Below the pieces are notes generated by a model. That model was given only the letters and a program-made list of their open reading frames with translations. It did no database searches and was not told the origin of the DNA. DNA of 64,000 nucleotides, taken from a virus. Positions 45,195 through 53,911 of this stretch are shown piece by piece; the stretch's first letter is position 1; every line of letters begins with the position of its first letter. Made by a program: the position numbers and the translations under genes. The stretch covers positions 62,001 to 126,000 of IMG/VR virus record IMGVR_UViG_3300010885_057925; one strand, written 5' to 3'.

Positions 45195-46284
45195 GTTCCC
45201 TCCTTGACTTCTGCAGAGCAGATCCAACTACCTGATGCATATCGTAATACTTGTACTCAGCCAATCGACCTCCGAATAGAACGTTAGACTCAAGTTCTGC
45301 AACTTCTTTGTACTTTCGATAAATTTCAGTGTTCTTTTCATCACCGATCGGATAATACGGAGTTGCGCTACGATCCCAAGCGATTGGATACTCCTTGGTG
45401 TAGATCGTGCTCTTCAGCTTGTCCAACCGTTCTGGTGTGAAATGCTTATGTTCGGTGATTCTGGTGTAAGGGACTGATGCATCACCGTAGTTTACGATGG
45501 CATTTCCTTGAAAGTCTCCCTCTCTCTTCTCTTCCTCAAAGCGAAGAGATCGATACTCTAGATCACCGAACTTGTAATCGAAAAACTCATCAATCTTTCC
45601 AGTGTACACAACTCTCTTCGCCATCGAATTCCACTTCTCGCGATTGCTGAAGTAGTTTTCTCCCAGCGCGATTTCGCAACCATTCAACATATTGTTGAAG
45701 ATGTTTGTGTATCCTTCTTTTGGAATTCCCTGGTACGTATCGTTGAAGTAGTTATCATCGAATGTCATCCTGATGGGAAGACGTTTGATAATTGAAGCCG
45801 GCAAGTCTTTTGGATCACGCATCCACTGCTTGGTAGTGTATCCACGAATGAAAATATCGTAGATTTCAGGCCCGACTTGAGAAAGAATCCAGTCTTCTAG
45901 ATTACTTGGATTCTCGCGTGGAACTCGAACAGTCTCGAGCTTTCTCATAGCTTCGTCAGGAGTATTGACTCCCCATACCTGATGAAGCGTCATCAAATTA
46001 ATTGGGAATGAGTACATCCTGTTTCTATGCTTGACCTTGGGTCGAAGCACAAAATTGTTGAACTCGGTGAATTGATTCATAAACTTCCAAATTCTTTCAT
46101 CGGAAGTATGAAAGATGTGCGGGCCGTACTTATGAACGTCGATTCCATCACGACGCTCGCTATAGCAGTTTCCACCGATGTGCTCTCTTCTGTCGATTAG
46201 AAGAACGCTCTTACCCTTGCTTCGAGCTTCATGAGCAAATACACTGCCGAAAAGACCAGCACCAATAATGAGGTAGTCGTACAT
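45187..46284 (-). CDS. glf: UDP-galactopyranose mutase
   Basis: 365 residues. It converts UDP-galactopyranose to UDP-galactofuranose using reduced FAD, supplying Galf for surface glycans. Visible: the N-terminal FAD-binding GAGLFGSVFAHE, RREHIGGNCYSE, KYGPHIFHTSDE, and YYPIGDEKNTEIY near the C-terminus. Length and motifs fit GLF. Start ATG at 46284 has no ribosome site and sits within a strong imperfect hairpin. Followed with an eight-base overlap by the nuclease gene. Confidence 0.95.
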   Translation of the reverse strand: MYDYLIIGAGLFGSVFAHEARSKGKSVLLIDRREHIGGNCYSERRDGIDVHKYGPHIFHTSDERIWKFMNQFTEFNNFVLRPKVKHRNRMYSFPINLMTLHQVWGVNTPDEAMRKLETVRVPRENPSNLEDWILSQVGPEIYDIFIRGYTTKQWMRDPKDLPASIIKRLPIRMTFDDNYFNDTYQGIPKEGYTNIFNNMLNGCEIALGENYFSNREKWNSMAKRVVYTGKIDEFFDYKFGDLEYRSLRFEEEKREGDFQGNAIVNYGDASVPYTRITEHKHFTPERLDKLKSTIYTKEYPIAWDRSATPYYPIGDEKNTEIYRKYKEVAELESNVLFGGRLAEYKYYDMHQVVGSALQKSRRELV

Positions 46285-46313
46285 GGCTTATATTAAACCA
46301 CGTACGACTACTT
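46271..46313. repeat. Near-perfect 16-bp hairpin covering the glf start codon
   Basis: Positions 46271-46286 and 46298-46313 are reverse complements at 14 of 16 positions. In the minus-strand transcript the pairs are 14 Watson-Crick, one G-U and one A-C mismatch, with an 11-base AU-rich loop. The 3' arm is CCATGTACGACTACCT, containing the initiating ATG and the first codons of glf. No ribosome-binding sequence precedes it. Confidence 0.8.
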
Positions 46314-46326
46314 TTCAATCTTAATT

Positions 46327-47208
46327 CTACTTGAAGCTGTTTAGATAATCCTCAAGCTTTACCTTCGGCTCCCAACCAAGCTCATTGAAAGCTCGATTAT
46401 TGTTTGCTAGAGTCTCTCTTGTCTCACCGACTCGCTCAGAAACGTAGAGGCGATCTCCACCGATCATAGCTGCAAGATCATTTATCGAGTAATTTTTACC
46501 AGTTCCGATGTTGACCGGTCCGACCACCCACGGCTTTTCAGCTGCGATTAAATTGGCCTTGACAGCATCACTTATATGTGTGAAATCTCTTCGCTGATTT
46601 CCGTCACCCACAATTGTCATGGTATCTCCAGCAGCTTTCTGTCTCATGAAAAGACCCATAACAGGAGCGTACTCACCCTTTAGCGGCTCGCGTGGACCGT
46701 AAACATTGAAGTAGCGAAGAGAGATGGTCGAAAGCCCGTACAGCTTCGTGTAGAGCTCACAAACTTCCTCACCCTGCCACTTAGAGAGCGAATAAGGAGT
46801 TGCGCAACCCTTCGGAGCACTTTCGATAAACGGAGGCTTGGACGCGTGACCGTAGTAAGAAGACGAAGCTGAGTAGACAACGCGCTTCACACCCGCTAGA
46901 CGACTGCAATCAAGAACTCTCTGCGTCCCTAGCACGTTGACAGAGAAGCACTCTGATGGGTTGTTAACCGTTGGCTGGATTCTGGACCTAGCAGCGAGAT
47001 GGAAAACAACGTCAACACCATCGTACAAGTCCTGGTGAAGGTTGCGAATATCAGCGTCTATGTTTGTTGCAGCATCGTTCCAGTAGAACTGGTCATTTTG
47101 TGGCGCCGACTTATCATCAACGCAGATGACTTCATCACCACGAGCAATCAGAGCATCAACAACATGGGAGCCGATGAACCCAGCACCGCCAGTCACAAGA
47201 TAACGCAT
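46327..47208 (-). CDS. NAD-dependent sugar epimerase/dehydratase (GalE-type)
   Basis: 293 residues from the ATG at 47208, supported by AGGAG upstream and an ATGA overlap with the dehydrogenase stop. Extended short-chain dehydrogenase fold: GGAGFIGSH (NAD loop), DDKSAP, SASSSYYG, YSLSK (catalytic Tyr and Lys), RYFNVYGPRE and RDFTHISDA. Most like UDP-glucose/GlcNAc 4-epimerases, or UDP-glucuronate-using enzymes given the upstream neighbour. Would supply a precursor (UDP-Gal) for the mutase just downstream. Substrate is inferred, not shown. Confidence 0.9.
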   Translation of the reverse strand: MRYLVTGGAGFIGSHVVDALIARGDEVICVDDKSAPQNDQFYWNDAATNIDADIRNLHQDLYDGVDVVFHLAARSRIQPTVNNPSECFSVNVLGTQRVLDCSRLAGVKRVVYSASSSYYGHASKPPFIESAPKGCATPYSLSKWQGEEVCELYTKLYGLSTISLRYFNVYGPREPLKGEYAPVMGLFMRQKAAGDTMTIVGDGNQRRDFTHISDAVKANLIAAEKPWVVGPVNIGTGKNYSINDLAAMIGGDRLYVSERVGETRETLANNNRAFNELGWEPKVKLEDYLNSFK

Positions 47209-48179
47209 CAAGAGCTCCTCTTGCTGACAGCGCGACCGATCTGCTTCTCCCAGTCTCTGTCGTTCGGGCTTCGAATCTCAAGATTCTTCGACCAAGCTGC
47301 TTGCATCACAGTCGGCTTGACGTCGTAATAACGAGCAACGCTCATGAGAGCGTTGATATCCTTAGGGAAGCAATGACCGCCGAAGCCACGCACATAACGA
47401 CCATCATGAGTTGGGACAGGACCTGGAACGGACCAGTGAGACTCACCCAAACGACGATCAAACTTAGCGTACTCAACAACCTTGTCGTAATCGATGTTGA
47501 GACCATCTGCGTCAAGAGCTTCACAAATCTGTGAGATCTCATTAGCAAACGATACCTTGACTGCCAGCATACAATTGGTCACGTACTTGACCATCTCGGC
47601 AGTTGTAGAGCTCGTCTTAACGATTGTAACTTTCGGGAAAGCTCGCTGGAATACGTTCTTGACAGTGTTGATATAGGGCCGTGGGCCACCCAGAACGATG
47701 CGATTCTGCTCTCGCATGTCATTCACAGCATTCGCTTCGGTCAGAAACTCTGGGTTGAAGACGACGTGGAGGCCTTTGTCGTTGAACTTCTTATTCCAGT
47801 TTTCTGTCGATCCGGGCGGAACAGTGGACTTCACCACAGCGACTCTCTCAGGAGAGTCAGAGGTGTAAGAAGAGTTAGCAATCTCTGCCAAAACCCCCTC
47901 AACAATCGAAGTATCTGCCGCTCCGTCCTCATACATCGGAGTTGGTACGCAAACAAAGAACACGCCAGAGAAACCAGAAGTTCCCTCACATTCTGTCACG
48001 AACTCTGCTACAGAGCCCGGGTAGATAACTTCGTCAGAGTTATTCCTTCGGAAGCCATTCATTCCACCGTTAGCCAGCTTTCCCGCCTTGTCATACACGA
48101 AGACTCTCTCGCCGCGTTCGGAAAATACCGTCGTGAGGCTGCCACCGACGAAACCTTGACCGATAACACCAATGCTCAT
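47208..48179 (-). CDS. Short UDP-glucose/GDP-mannose dehydrogenase family enzyme
   Basis: 323 residues from the ATG at 48179, chosen for AAGGAGAG upstream. Oxidises a nucleotide sugar to the uronic acid with NAD. Visible: GVIGQGFVGGSL (NAD loop), VPTPM, STVPPGST, FNPEFLTEANAV and the catalytic Cys270 in GFGGHCFPKDI. Family members usually have 400 or more residues with a C-terminal nucleotide-binding domain; here only about 50 residues follow Cys270, so that domain is missing. The next gene starts at the stop, so no frameshift remnant exists. Phage minimal version or altered substrate. Confidence 0.9.
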   Translation of the reverse strand: MSIGVIGQGFVGGSLTTVFSERGERVFVYDKAGKLANGGMNGFRRNNSDEVIYPGSVAEFVTECEGTSGFSGVFFVCVPTPMYEDGAADTSIVEGVLAEIANSSYTSDSPERVAVVKSTVPPGSTENWNKKFNDKGLHVVFNPEFLTEANAVNDMREQNRIVLGGPRPYINTVKNVFQRAFPKVTIVKTSSTTAEMVKYVTNCMLAVKVSFANEISQICEALDADGLNIDYDKVVEYAKFDRRLGESHWSVPGPVPTHDGRYVRGFGGHCFPKDINALMSVARYYDVKPTVMQAAWSKNLEIRSPNDRDWEKQIGRAVSKRSS

Positions 48180-48212
48180 TTTCTCTCCTTGATTGATTAT
48201 CACATAAGAGAG

Positions 48213-48629
48213 TTACATTTTCAAATCTAAAATTGAACTGGCTATCTTTTTCTTTAGATCGGTGAGGTTGTAGTCGTGATTTCTGCTGCAGAAATAGACG
48301 GGTTTTCCGAGTTCATCGCCTGTGAATCTCTTATTGACATAATCGGAGCCAAGTATTCTGACATCGAAACTTACTCTCGCAAGCAATCTGCGAAGATCTT
48401 CTTCAGTGTTGTAATAGACGACTTCGTCAACATGCTTCAAGGCTCGAAGTATCTCGGCTCTTTCTTCCCAAGACTGAACTGGCTTACACTTACTTGGTCT
48501 ATCGATAGTTGGGTCATCCTGCAATGCTACGATCAGACTTTCGCAGATTGCTTTTGACTCCCGAAACATTCGAATGTATCCAGGGTGGATTAGGTCGAAT
48601 GACCCAGCGATTAGTCCCGATTTATACAA
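48213..48629 (-). CDS. Cytidylyltransferase-like protein (TagD/HldE type), 138 aa
   Basis: TTG start at 48629 with TGGAG about five bases upstream, overlapping the gmd stop by 19 bases. The N-terminal [14 protein letters not shown] matches the nucleotidyltransferase HxGH motif except that the second His is Tyr. [19 protein letters not shown] is typical of this family. The C-terminal signature is [10 protein letters not shown] instead of the usual STS. It would activate a phosphorylated polyol or sugar with CTP or ATP. Substrate unknown; the altered motif makes activity less certain. Confidence 0.82.
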   Translation of the reverse strand: MYKSGLIAGSFDLIHPGYIRMFRESKAICESLIVALQDDPTIDRPSKCKPVQSWEERAEILRALKHVDEVVYYNTEEDLRRLLARVSFDVRILGSDYVNKRFTGDELGKPVYFCSRNHDYNLTDLKKKIASSILDLKM

Positions 48630-49594
48630 GACGACTCCAGCTGTCTGTAATCCTCTTCATACATAAGCCGGGCCAATTCTTTGAACGTAGTTCTTGGTGA
48701 CCATCCCAATTTTTCTCTTGCTTTAGAGAAATCTCCTTCGAGCCATGGAACTTCATGAGGACGCTTAAGACGATCATCTATCAAAAGATGCTTATCGACG
48801 TCAAGGCTGGCAATCTGGAAGACCTCGTCTAAGAATTCTCTGACCGTGTGAGTCTCACCTGTCGCAATGACGTAATCATCGGGCTTGTCCTGTTGAAGCA
48901 TCAACCACATCGCCTCAACGTAGTCTTTCGCGTAACCCCAGTCGCGGAGCGCGTCAAGATTGCCGAGAGCGATCTTGTCTTGGAGACCGAGCTTGATTCG
49001 TGCAGCTGCAAGCGTGATCTTGCGAGTGACAAATGTTTCACCACGACGAGGGCTCTCATGATTGAAAAGAATGCCTGAAGATGCGTGAATGCCGTAGCCC
49101 TCGCGGTAGTTGCGAGTGAGACCGTGAGCGAAGACCTTGGCGCAGGCGTACGGAGACGCTGGCATTAGACGTGTCTCCTCATTCTGAGGGTGCTCGGGAT
49201 TATCACCGTACATCTCAGACGAAGATGCTTGATAGAACCTGCAATCAGGTTGCATGGTCCTGATGCACTCAAGAAGTCGAAGAGGTCCCATCGCTACCGA
49301 GTCCACAGTTTCCTCAGGCACTTCAAACGAGACTCTAACATGCGACTGCGCCGCGAGGTTGTAGACCTCATCAAACTTCTGGTTTGCGAAGAGACGGTAG
49401 AATGCTCCAGCATCGTTCATAGAGCCGTAAACAAGCTGAAAGTTTTTGTGAGCAAGAAGATGATCGATTCTGTCAGTTGCGAGAAGAGAGGTTCTCCGCT
49501 TCATGCCAACGACTTTGTATCCCTTTTCTAGCAAAAGCTCGATGAGGTACGACCCGTCTTGGCCTGTGCATCCAGTCACAAGAGCTGTTTTCAT
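48611..49594 (-). CDS. gmd: GDP-mannose 4,6-dehydratase
   Basis: 327 residues; makes GDP-4-keto-6-deoxymannose, first step to GDP-L-fucose. Motifs: [49 protein letters not shown] (catalytic Tyr and Lys) and [17 protein letters not shown]. These are highly specific for GMD. ATG start at 49594, overlapping the fucose synthase stop by four bases, so the two are a unit. Expected to act in the host cytoplasm on host GDP-mannose. Confidence 0.96.
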   Translation of the reverse strand: MKTALVTGCTGQDGSYLIELLLEKGYKVVGMKRRTSLLATDRIDHLLAHKNFQLVYGSMNDAGAFYRLFANQKFDEVYNLAAQSHVRVSFEVPEETVDSVAMGPLRLLECIRTMQPDCRFYQASSSEMYGDNPEHPQNEETRLMPASPYACAKVFAHGLTRNYREGYGIHASSGILFNHESPRRGETFVTRKITLAAARIKLGLQDKIALGNLDALRDWGYAKDYVEAMWLMLQQDKPDDYVIATGETHTVREFLDEVFQIASLDVDKHLLIDDRLKRPHEVPWLEGDFSKAREKLGWSPRTTFKELARLMYEEDYRQLESSCINRD

Positions 49595-50532
49595 ATCTTA
49601 ATCTTAACCCCTCGAACGTCAGGGTATCTATCTACGAATGATTTTATTGTCTCTCTAAGGCCATCACGAAGCGGAGTGTACTCATCCGTCCAACCAAGAG
49701 ATCTAAGCTTCTTGTTGGATGATGGCTTCTCATACTGACCGTCAGGCTTTGAAGAGTCAAACTTCACATGTCCCTCAAATCCGATTTCCTCTCCGATCAT
49801 CAGAGAAAGATGTTCGATAGAGACCCAATCAGGATTTCCAATGTTGACGGGCTCATCACTGTCATAGTTTTCTGCTAGCCACAGGATGATCTTTGCTGCA
49901 TCTCTAGCAAAAGTGAACTCTCGAATTGGACGTCCAGATCCCCAAACAATGACCTCATTCCTGCCTTCAAGCATCGCCTCGTGGAACTTGCGAATGAGAG
50001 CTGGTATGACATGACCACTGTTGAGATCGTAGTTGTCATTGATGCCATAGAGATTGTTCGGAATGACTGAGATGAAGTTGCATCCGAACTGTTGACGGTA
50101 AGCTCTGCTCTGAACCTCAAGCATCCTCTTTGCGTATGCATACCCAAAATTCGAATGATGCGGTGGGCCCATGTGAAGCTGATCCTCGGTGAGCGGGTAC
50201 TTCACATAAGGGGCATCTGGGTAGATGCAAGTCGAAAGCACGGAGACAAGCTTCAGGTTATTCTCTCTGCAAGCGTCCAGCACATTCATGTTCATCTTGA
50301 CGTTGTCGTCAAAAAAGTCTGCGACATAGTCTGTGTTTGCCTTCACACCGCCGACCTTTGCCGCGCAGTGAATGACTGTGTCTACACGACCATCTTCAAG
50401 AGTGAGAATAGCGTGGTTTGACTCAGTCAGATCGCAATCCCTTGAATTGAGACCAATTGATCCTGTTGACAGAGCAAGAATCTCACTGCCCAAGAGCCCT
50501 GACACTCCAGTTATGAGATTCACGGGCTCCAT
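49591..50532 (-). CDS. fcl: GDP-L-fucose synthase
   Basis: 313 residues; 3,5-epimerase and 4-reductase that finishes GDP-L-fucose. Motifs: [46 protein letters not shown] (catalytic Tyr/Lys), [11 protein letters not shown] and [11 protein letters not shown]. Adjacent gmd supplies its substrate. ATG start at 50532; it overlaps the DegT-like gene end by 13 bases. Together they give the phage its own fucose donor for the glycosyltransferases nearby. Confidence 0.95.
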   Translation of the reverse strand: MEPVNLITGVSGLLGSEILALSTGSIGLNSRDCDLTESNHAILTLEDGRVDTVIHCAAKVGGVKANTDYVADFFDDNVKMNMNVLDACRENNLKLVSVLSTCIYPDAPYVKYPLTEDQLHMGPPHHSNFGYAYAKRMLEVQSRAYRQQFGCNFISVIPNNLYGINDNYDLNSGHVIPALIRKFHEAMLEGRNEVIVWGSGRPIREFTFARDAAKIILWLAENYDSDEPVNIGNPDWVSIEHLSLMIGEEIGFEGHVKFDSSKPDGQYEKPSSNKKLRSLGWTDEYTPLRDGLRETIKSFVDRYPDVRGVKIKI

Positions 50533-51341
50533 AGATGAAACTCATTCTTAGAAATTAGATCTGCAACCTCTTCGGAAATCGGGCAGTTTCCAGTTATCCC
50601 ACGCTCAATGTAGGCCGGCTGCTTGTAGACAACCTTGGGATAATGCCCCTTCTCTGGACCTCTGATTCCAAGCTCTGCTTTTATTCCCACCATGTGTAGC
50701 TTCATCTGTTCAAGAGCCATGAGGCACAAAGGCTCAGCCAGCCTGAAATTAAACCCGACGTGGACGTGATTGTACTTTCCGTCTTGACCCTGCTCGCAGA
50801 TAGATCGTATCTTCTTAGCGTCAAGTTTGGAGTTTTTTGGAGTGCAGATCATTCCACCTTCAAACGTTGAGATGTTCTTCGTCTTATAGAAAGAGAACGT
50901 TCCAACGTCCGACATCATTCCAGCGAATCTTCCGTGGTGATCTTGCGATGCAAATCCCTGAGCAGTGTCTTCTATAACAATGAGATCGTGCTTTCTAGCT
51001 ATCTCATTGATCTCATCCATCTGGCAGATTCTGCCGTAAAGATGCACTGGGATAATTGCGCGAGTCCTGGGAGTGATTGCTGCTTCAATCTTCTTCGGAT
51101 CAATTAAGAGCGTTTTCGGATCTATATCAACAAATACCGGAGTTCCACCTGCGATCAAGATTGCGTTGCTTGTCGCGATGAACGTGAACGGAGTGGTGAT
51201 GATCTCATCGCCAGGCTTCAAGTCAAGAGACCATGTACATGCGATCAATGCGCTTGTGCCGTTGTTGACCGCAACGCAATCCTGCAGATCAAATTCATTT
51301 CTAACGTAGTTCTCAAAAGCTTCTCTTACAAATGCAGGCAA
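50520..51341 (-). CDS. Shortened DegT/DnrJ/EryC1-family sugar aminotransferase
   Basis: 273 residues against about 360-400 usual. PLP-binding parts are present: NNGTSALIAC, IIPVHLYGRICQMDEI, VIEDTAQGF (Asp125), FSFYKTKN (Lys155) and GFNFRLAEP. The protein then jumps to the C-terminal end pattern HYPKVVYKQPAYIERGITGN, so roughly 80 residues of the small domain appear deleted; the N-terminal arm is also short. No frameshift is evident. TTG start at 51341 with only a weak GAGAGAG site. It would aminate a 4-keto or 3-keto nucleotide sugar, if still active. Confidence 0.88.
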   Translation of the reverse strand: MPAFVREAFENYVRNEFDLQDCVAVNNGTSALIACTWSLDLKPGDEIITTPFTFIATSNAILIAGGTPVFVDIDPKTLLIDPKKIEAAITPRTRAIIPVHLYGRICQMDEINEIARKHDLIVIEDTAQGFASQDHHGRFAGMMSDVGTFSFYKTKNISTFEGGMICTPKNSKLDAKKIRSICEQGQDGKYNHVHVGFNFRLAEPLCLMALEQMKLHMVGIKAELGIRGPEKGHYPKVVYKQPAYIERGITGNCPISEEVADLISKNEFHLWSP

Positions 51342-51355
51342 GTTCTCTCTCTTTT

Positions 51356-52087
51356 TTAGATTTTAGAAGAACTCGCGCTATTGTACAAAAACTTTTCGTA
51401 AATCTCTCTCAACCCCTGAGGGCATTCATCGATCGACGCGTTGCCGTTCTGACACTTTCTAAAAAAATCTAACACGATGCTTGAGCTGACGTTTATGAGA
51501 TCTTTGTTTCTCGAGAACCCTATCATATTAAATCCCGACTTGTCATCTTTTATGACGGTGAAAGGAAGAACGTCAGATCTGACGCTTGTACCCATTCCTA
51601 TCATAGAAAATCCGCCAATTTTGACGTTCTGATGAACGCAACTATTCATGCCAATATTTGCGAGCTTTCCAATGTAGCAATGACCTCCGATCTGAGCTCC
51701 ATTAGAGATGATGACAAAATCATCGAGAATGACGTCATGACCAACGTTTATGTGATTCATGATGTAGCAACCGTTTCCTATCTTAGTCTCTAGTCCAGTT
51801 GGCGAGTGGACGGTGCAATATTCTCTCAACGTGTTTTGCGAACCAATGATTACTTTTCCGTCTTTGTTTCGGCGAGATCTTGCATGCTGCGGCTCTTGAC
51901 CGATACAGACGCCATGAGAAATCACGTTGCCGTCTCCAATTACAACGTCATTCTCTATGATAACGTTTCTTCCGATTCTGTTGTTGGAACCGATTGTTAT
52001 GTTACCTTCAATGTAGCAATTTCCCTCTATGATACAATTTTCGCCCAACACTACGTTTTTTCCCACAAACGAAGTAGGGTGCGTCAT
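51356..52087 (-). CDS. LpxA-like acyl-ACP:nucleotide-sugar acyltransferase
   Basis: 243 residues of left-handed beta-helix hexapeptide repeats. Beyond general hexapeptide proteins it has LpxA-type features: IGQEPQHARSRRNKDGKVII, NTLREYCTVHSPTG, the catalytic-His motif NHINVGHDVILDD (His117), and a C-terminal GFNMIGFSRNKDLI region. LpxA takes 3-hydroxyacyl from acyl carrier protein to UDP-GlcNAc. A carrier protein, ligase and reductase lie immediately upstream. ATG start at 52087 overlaps the reductase stop by four bases. N- or O-acylation of an amino sugar is the alternative. Confidence 0.88.
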   Translation of the reverse strand: MTHPTSFVGKNVVLGENCIIEGNCYIEGNITIGSNNRIGRNVIIENDVVIGDGNVISHGVCIGQEPQHARSRRNKDGKVIIGSQNTLREYCTVHSPTGLETKIGNGCYIMNHINVGHDVILDDFVIISNGAQIGGHCYIGKLANIGMNSCVHQNVKIGGFSMIGMGTSVRSDVLPFTVIKDDKSGFNMIGFSRNKDLINVSSSIVLDFFRKCQNGNASIDECPQGLREIYEKFLYNSASSSKI

Positions 52088-52758
52088 ACTGTGAAACCGC
52101 CGTCAATCACGATGTCAGAGCCATTCATAAAATCAGACTTGTCAACCAAGAACTGAACAGCATCAACAACTTCATTGATCTCAGCGAGCCTCTTCATTGG
52201 AGTTCTTTCTGAAATCTTTGACTTCTGAACTTGAGACAGATCTTTTGACATTTCAGTCTCCATGTATCCGGGAGACACAACGTTCGCCCTTATCCCTCTT
52301 GATCCCATCTCGACAGCGATAGTTTTAGCAAAAGAATTTATGGATGACTTGCTCATAGAGTAAGCCGCCAATCCCTTAAAGTGCTTTTTTGCACAAATGG
52401 AAGATACAAAGATGACATGTCCTTTCTTCTTCTGGCGAAGTCTGTGTTGCATCCACAGTTTGGTCATCATTGCAGGAGCCAAAACGTTAACTTTGTGAAT
52501 TCTTAAATACGAATCGAGAGTCTCAACAATCGCTAGATTGCTGTTTGTTATGGCTGCGTTGTGTACCAGAACGTCAACATCAGAAAGCAGATCTCCCAAT
52601 TTGTCTATCGAACCGAGGTCTTCTAGGTCAAATGAAACATGTTCCCATGAAAATTCAGAAGAGCTTCTAGAAAGACCAACTACTTCGTGATCGATTTTAA
52701 GACGCTCGCAGATGCTATAGCCGAGACCCTTTGAGTCTCCAGTAATCAAAACTTTCAT
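52084..52758 (-). CDS. FabG-like short-chain dehydrogenase/reductase
   Basis: 224 residues. Motifs: LITGDSKGLG (NAD(P) loop), LVHNAAITN, VIFVSSICAKK (Ser), AAYSMSKSSIN (Tyr, Lys) and RANVVSPGYMETEM, MNGSDIVIDGGFTV. Pattern typical of 3-oxoacyl-ACP reductases. With an acyl carrier protein two genes away it could make the 3-hydroxyacyl group used by the LpxA-like enzyme. Sugar reductase is the alternative. ATG start at 52758, overlapping the ligase stop by one base. Confidence 0.9.
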   Translation of the reverse strand: MKVLITGDSKGLGYSICERLKIDHEVVGLSRSSSEFSWEHVSFDLEDLGSIDKLGDLLSDVDVLVHNAAITNSNLAIVETLDSYLRIHKVNVLAPAMMTKLWMQHRLRQKKKGHVIFVSSICAKKHFKGLAAYSMSKSSINSFAKTIAVEMGSRGIRANVVSPGYMETEMSKDLSQVQKSKISERTPMKRLAEINEVVDAVQFLVDKSDFMNGSDIVIDGGFTV

Positions 52759-53654
52759 TATGACCTCTTTTTCTTTCCAGAATCAGACAATTTAATTTGT
52801 GTGACTTTCTCTATCAAGATTGGTCTCTGGTGCTTTGGAAAAGTATTTGCTATTATCTCTGAGAGGCGGACTTTCTCTATCGATCCCACATACTCAAGCT
52901 TGATAGAGTTTCCAATGACTGGGGCTTTTATAGAAATACAAGCGCAATCTTCGATGCCATCAATTTCGAGAATTTTTGCCTCTACTTCTTCTAGAGACAC
53001 AAGAGCGCCAGCAATGTTTAATTTTGCGTCGACTCTTCCCACGAACTTGTATCTGTCTCCATCAATCTTCCATGAATCTTTTAGAACAATTCCATTAGCT
53101 ACGAGAGAACCATCTTCTAAAAAAGAAAAATTTTTGAACTTTTCCCTTGGATATCCCTCGATACCGTCTGATGAGCTACAGATATCACCAGTTTCAGTAG
53201 AAGCGTAGACGTGAGTGATTCTAGCAGAAGAGAATAGCTTCTTACAGCAATCAAGAGAATACTGCGTCGCGTACTCTCCTCCTAAAGTTACTTGATTCAC
53301 ACCGTTAAATGATCTTCCAGACCTTAGAAGCTTTTGAGCCTGTGATGGAGTCATGCAAATATCGGTGCATTTCTCAACTTCGTCAAGATTTTCAAAACTT
53401 AAATGCTTTACTCTTACATTGCTTTTAATCGCATGAAGAATCACGCTAAGTGAAGCCCACGTTCCCAGAGAGTAAAAAAAACCTATTTGAGAGTTTGGGT
53501 GATAGTCTCTTTTCGTTTTCTTTTCGAGCTCGACAGTGACATCTTTCAGAACTGTTTTTCTTTCTCCGGTAGTTCCGGATGTCTGAATCGCAATCGATTT
53601 ATTTTCTTTTATGGATCTCTCTATGCTCTCATAGTACGATTCAAAATCATTCAT
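52758..53654 (-). CDS. Minimal AMP-forming acyl ligase (ANL superfamily), 298 aa
   Basis: Unusually short for the family (about 500 residues). Key motifs remain in order: P-loop QTSGTTGERKT (24-34), VYASTETGD (149-157, the A5 motif), GRVDAKLNIAG (206-216, A8 hinge) with EEVEAKIL, and a C-terminal LSDSGKKKR where Lys294 matches the adenylation lysine of motif A10. The N-terminal subdomain is mostly lost. Such enzymes activate a carboxylic acid as acyl-AMP and load it on a phosphopantetheine arm. The next gene upstream, overlapping by eight bases, is an acyl carrier protein. Confidence 0.88.
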   Translation of the reverse strand: MNDFESYYESIERSIKENKSIAIQTSGTTGERKTVLKDVTVELEKKTKRDYHPNSQIGFFYSLGTWASLSVILHAIKSNVRVKHLSFENLDEVEKCTDICMTPSQAQKLLRSGRSFNGVNQVTLGGEYATQYSLDCCKKLFSSARITHVYASTETGDICSSSDGIEGYPREKFKNFSFLEDGSLVANGIVLKDSWKIDGDRYKFVGRVDAKLNIAGALVSLEEVEAKILEIDGIEDCACISIKAPVIGNSIKLEYVGSIEKVRLSEIIANTFPKHQRPILIEKVTQIKLSDSGKKKRS

Positions 53655-53892
53655 TTGGCAACATCACGCCAACAAAGATATCCAGCAGATGCTGGACTGT
53701 CTTTATCTGATGCCACTGGATCGGTAAATCCAGAACGTTGATAGAGAACTTATGATCAACATCGATCACAATTTGCGCGTAATCGATGCTGTCAATTCCA
53801 ACTTCATCAAAAACTGTGTCAAGCTCAACTTGAATGCTCGGATTGACTCTTCGGATTGCCTCTACAATAGAATCAAAAACTTCTTCTTTCAT
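53647..53892 (-). CDS. Acyl carrier protein
   Basis: 81 residues from the ATG at 53892, selected over the longer frame to 53940 because it removes overlap with the previous gene and gives normal carrier-protein length. Helix 2 has the phosphopantetheine serine in DEVGIDSIDYAQIVID (Ser35). Net acidic as expected. It needs a holo-ACP synthase; none is recognised here, so the host enzyme would modify it. Overlaps the ligase start by eight bases. Phage-encoded ACPs are rare. Confidence 0.92.
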   Translation of the reverse strand: MKEEVFDSIVEAIRRVNPSIQVELDTVFDEVGIDSIDYAQIVIDVDHKFSINVLDLPIQWHQIKTVQHLLDIFVGVMLPNE

Positions 53893-53911
53893 GAGCTTAA
53901 CCTTTTCAGCA

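Noticed and set aside
48615-48630. TATAAAT at the start of the cytidylyltransferase gene as a T4 late promoter
   Set aside because: It overlaps the coding start (TTG TAT AAA TCG), so no transcript leader would be possible for that gene; likely coincidence.
50520-51341. Frameshift explaining the short aminotransferase
   Set aside because: The C-terminal QPAY segment is in the same frame as the PLP domain, so the deletion is in frame.
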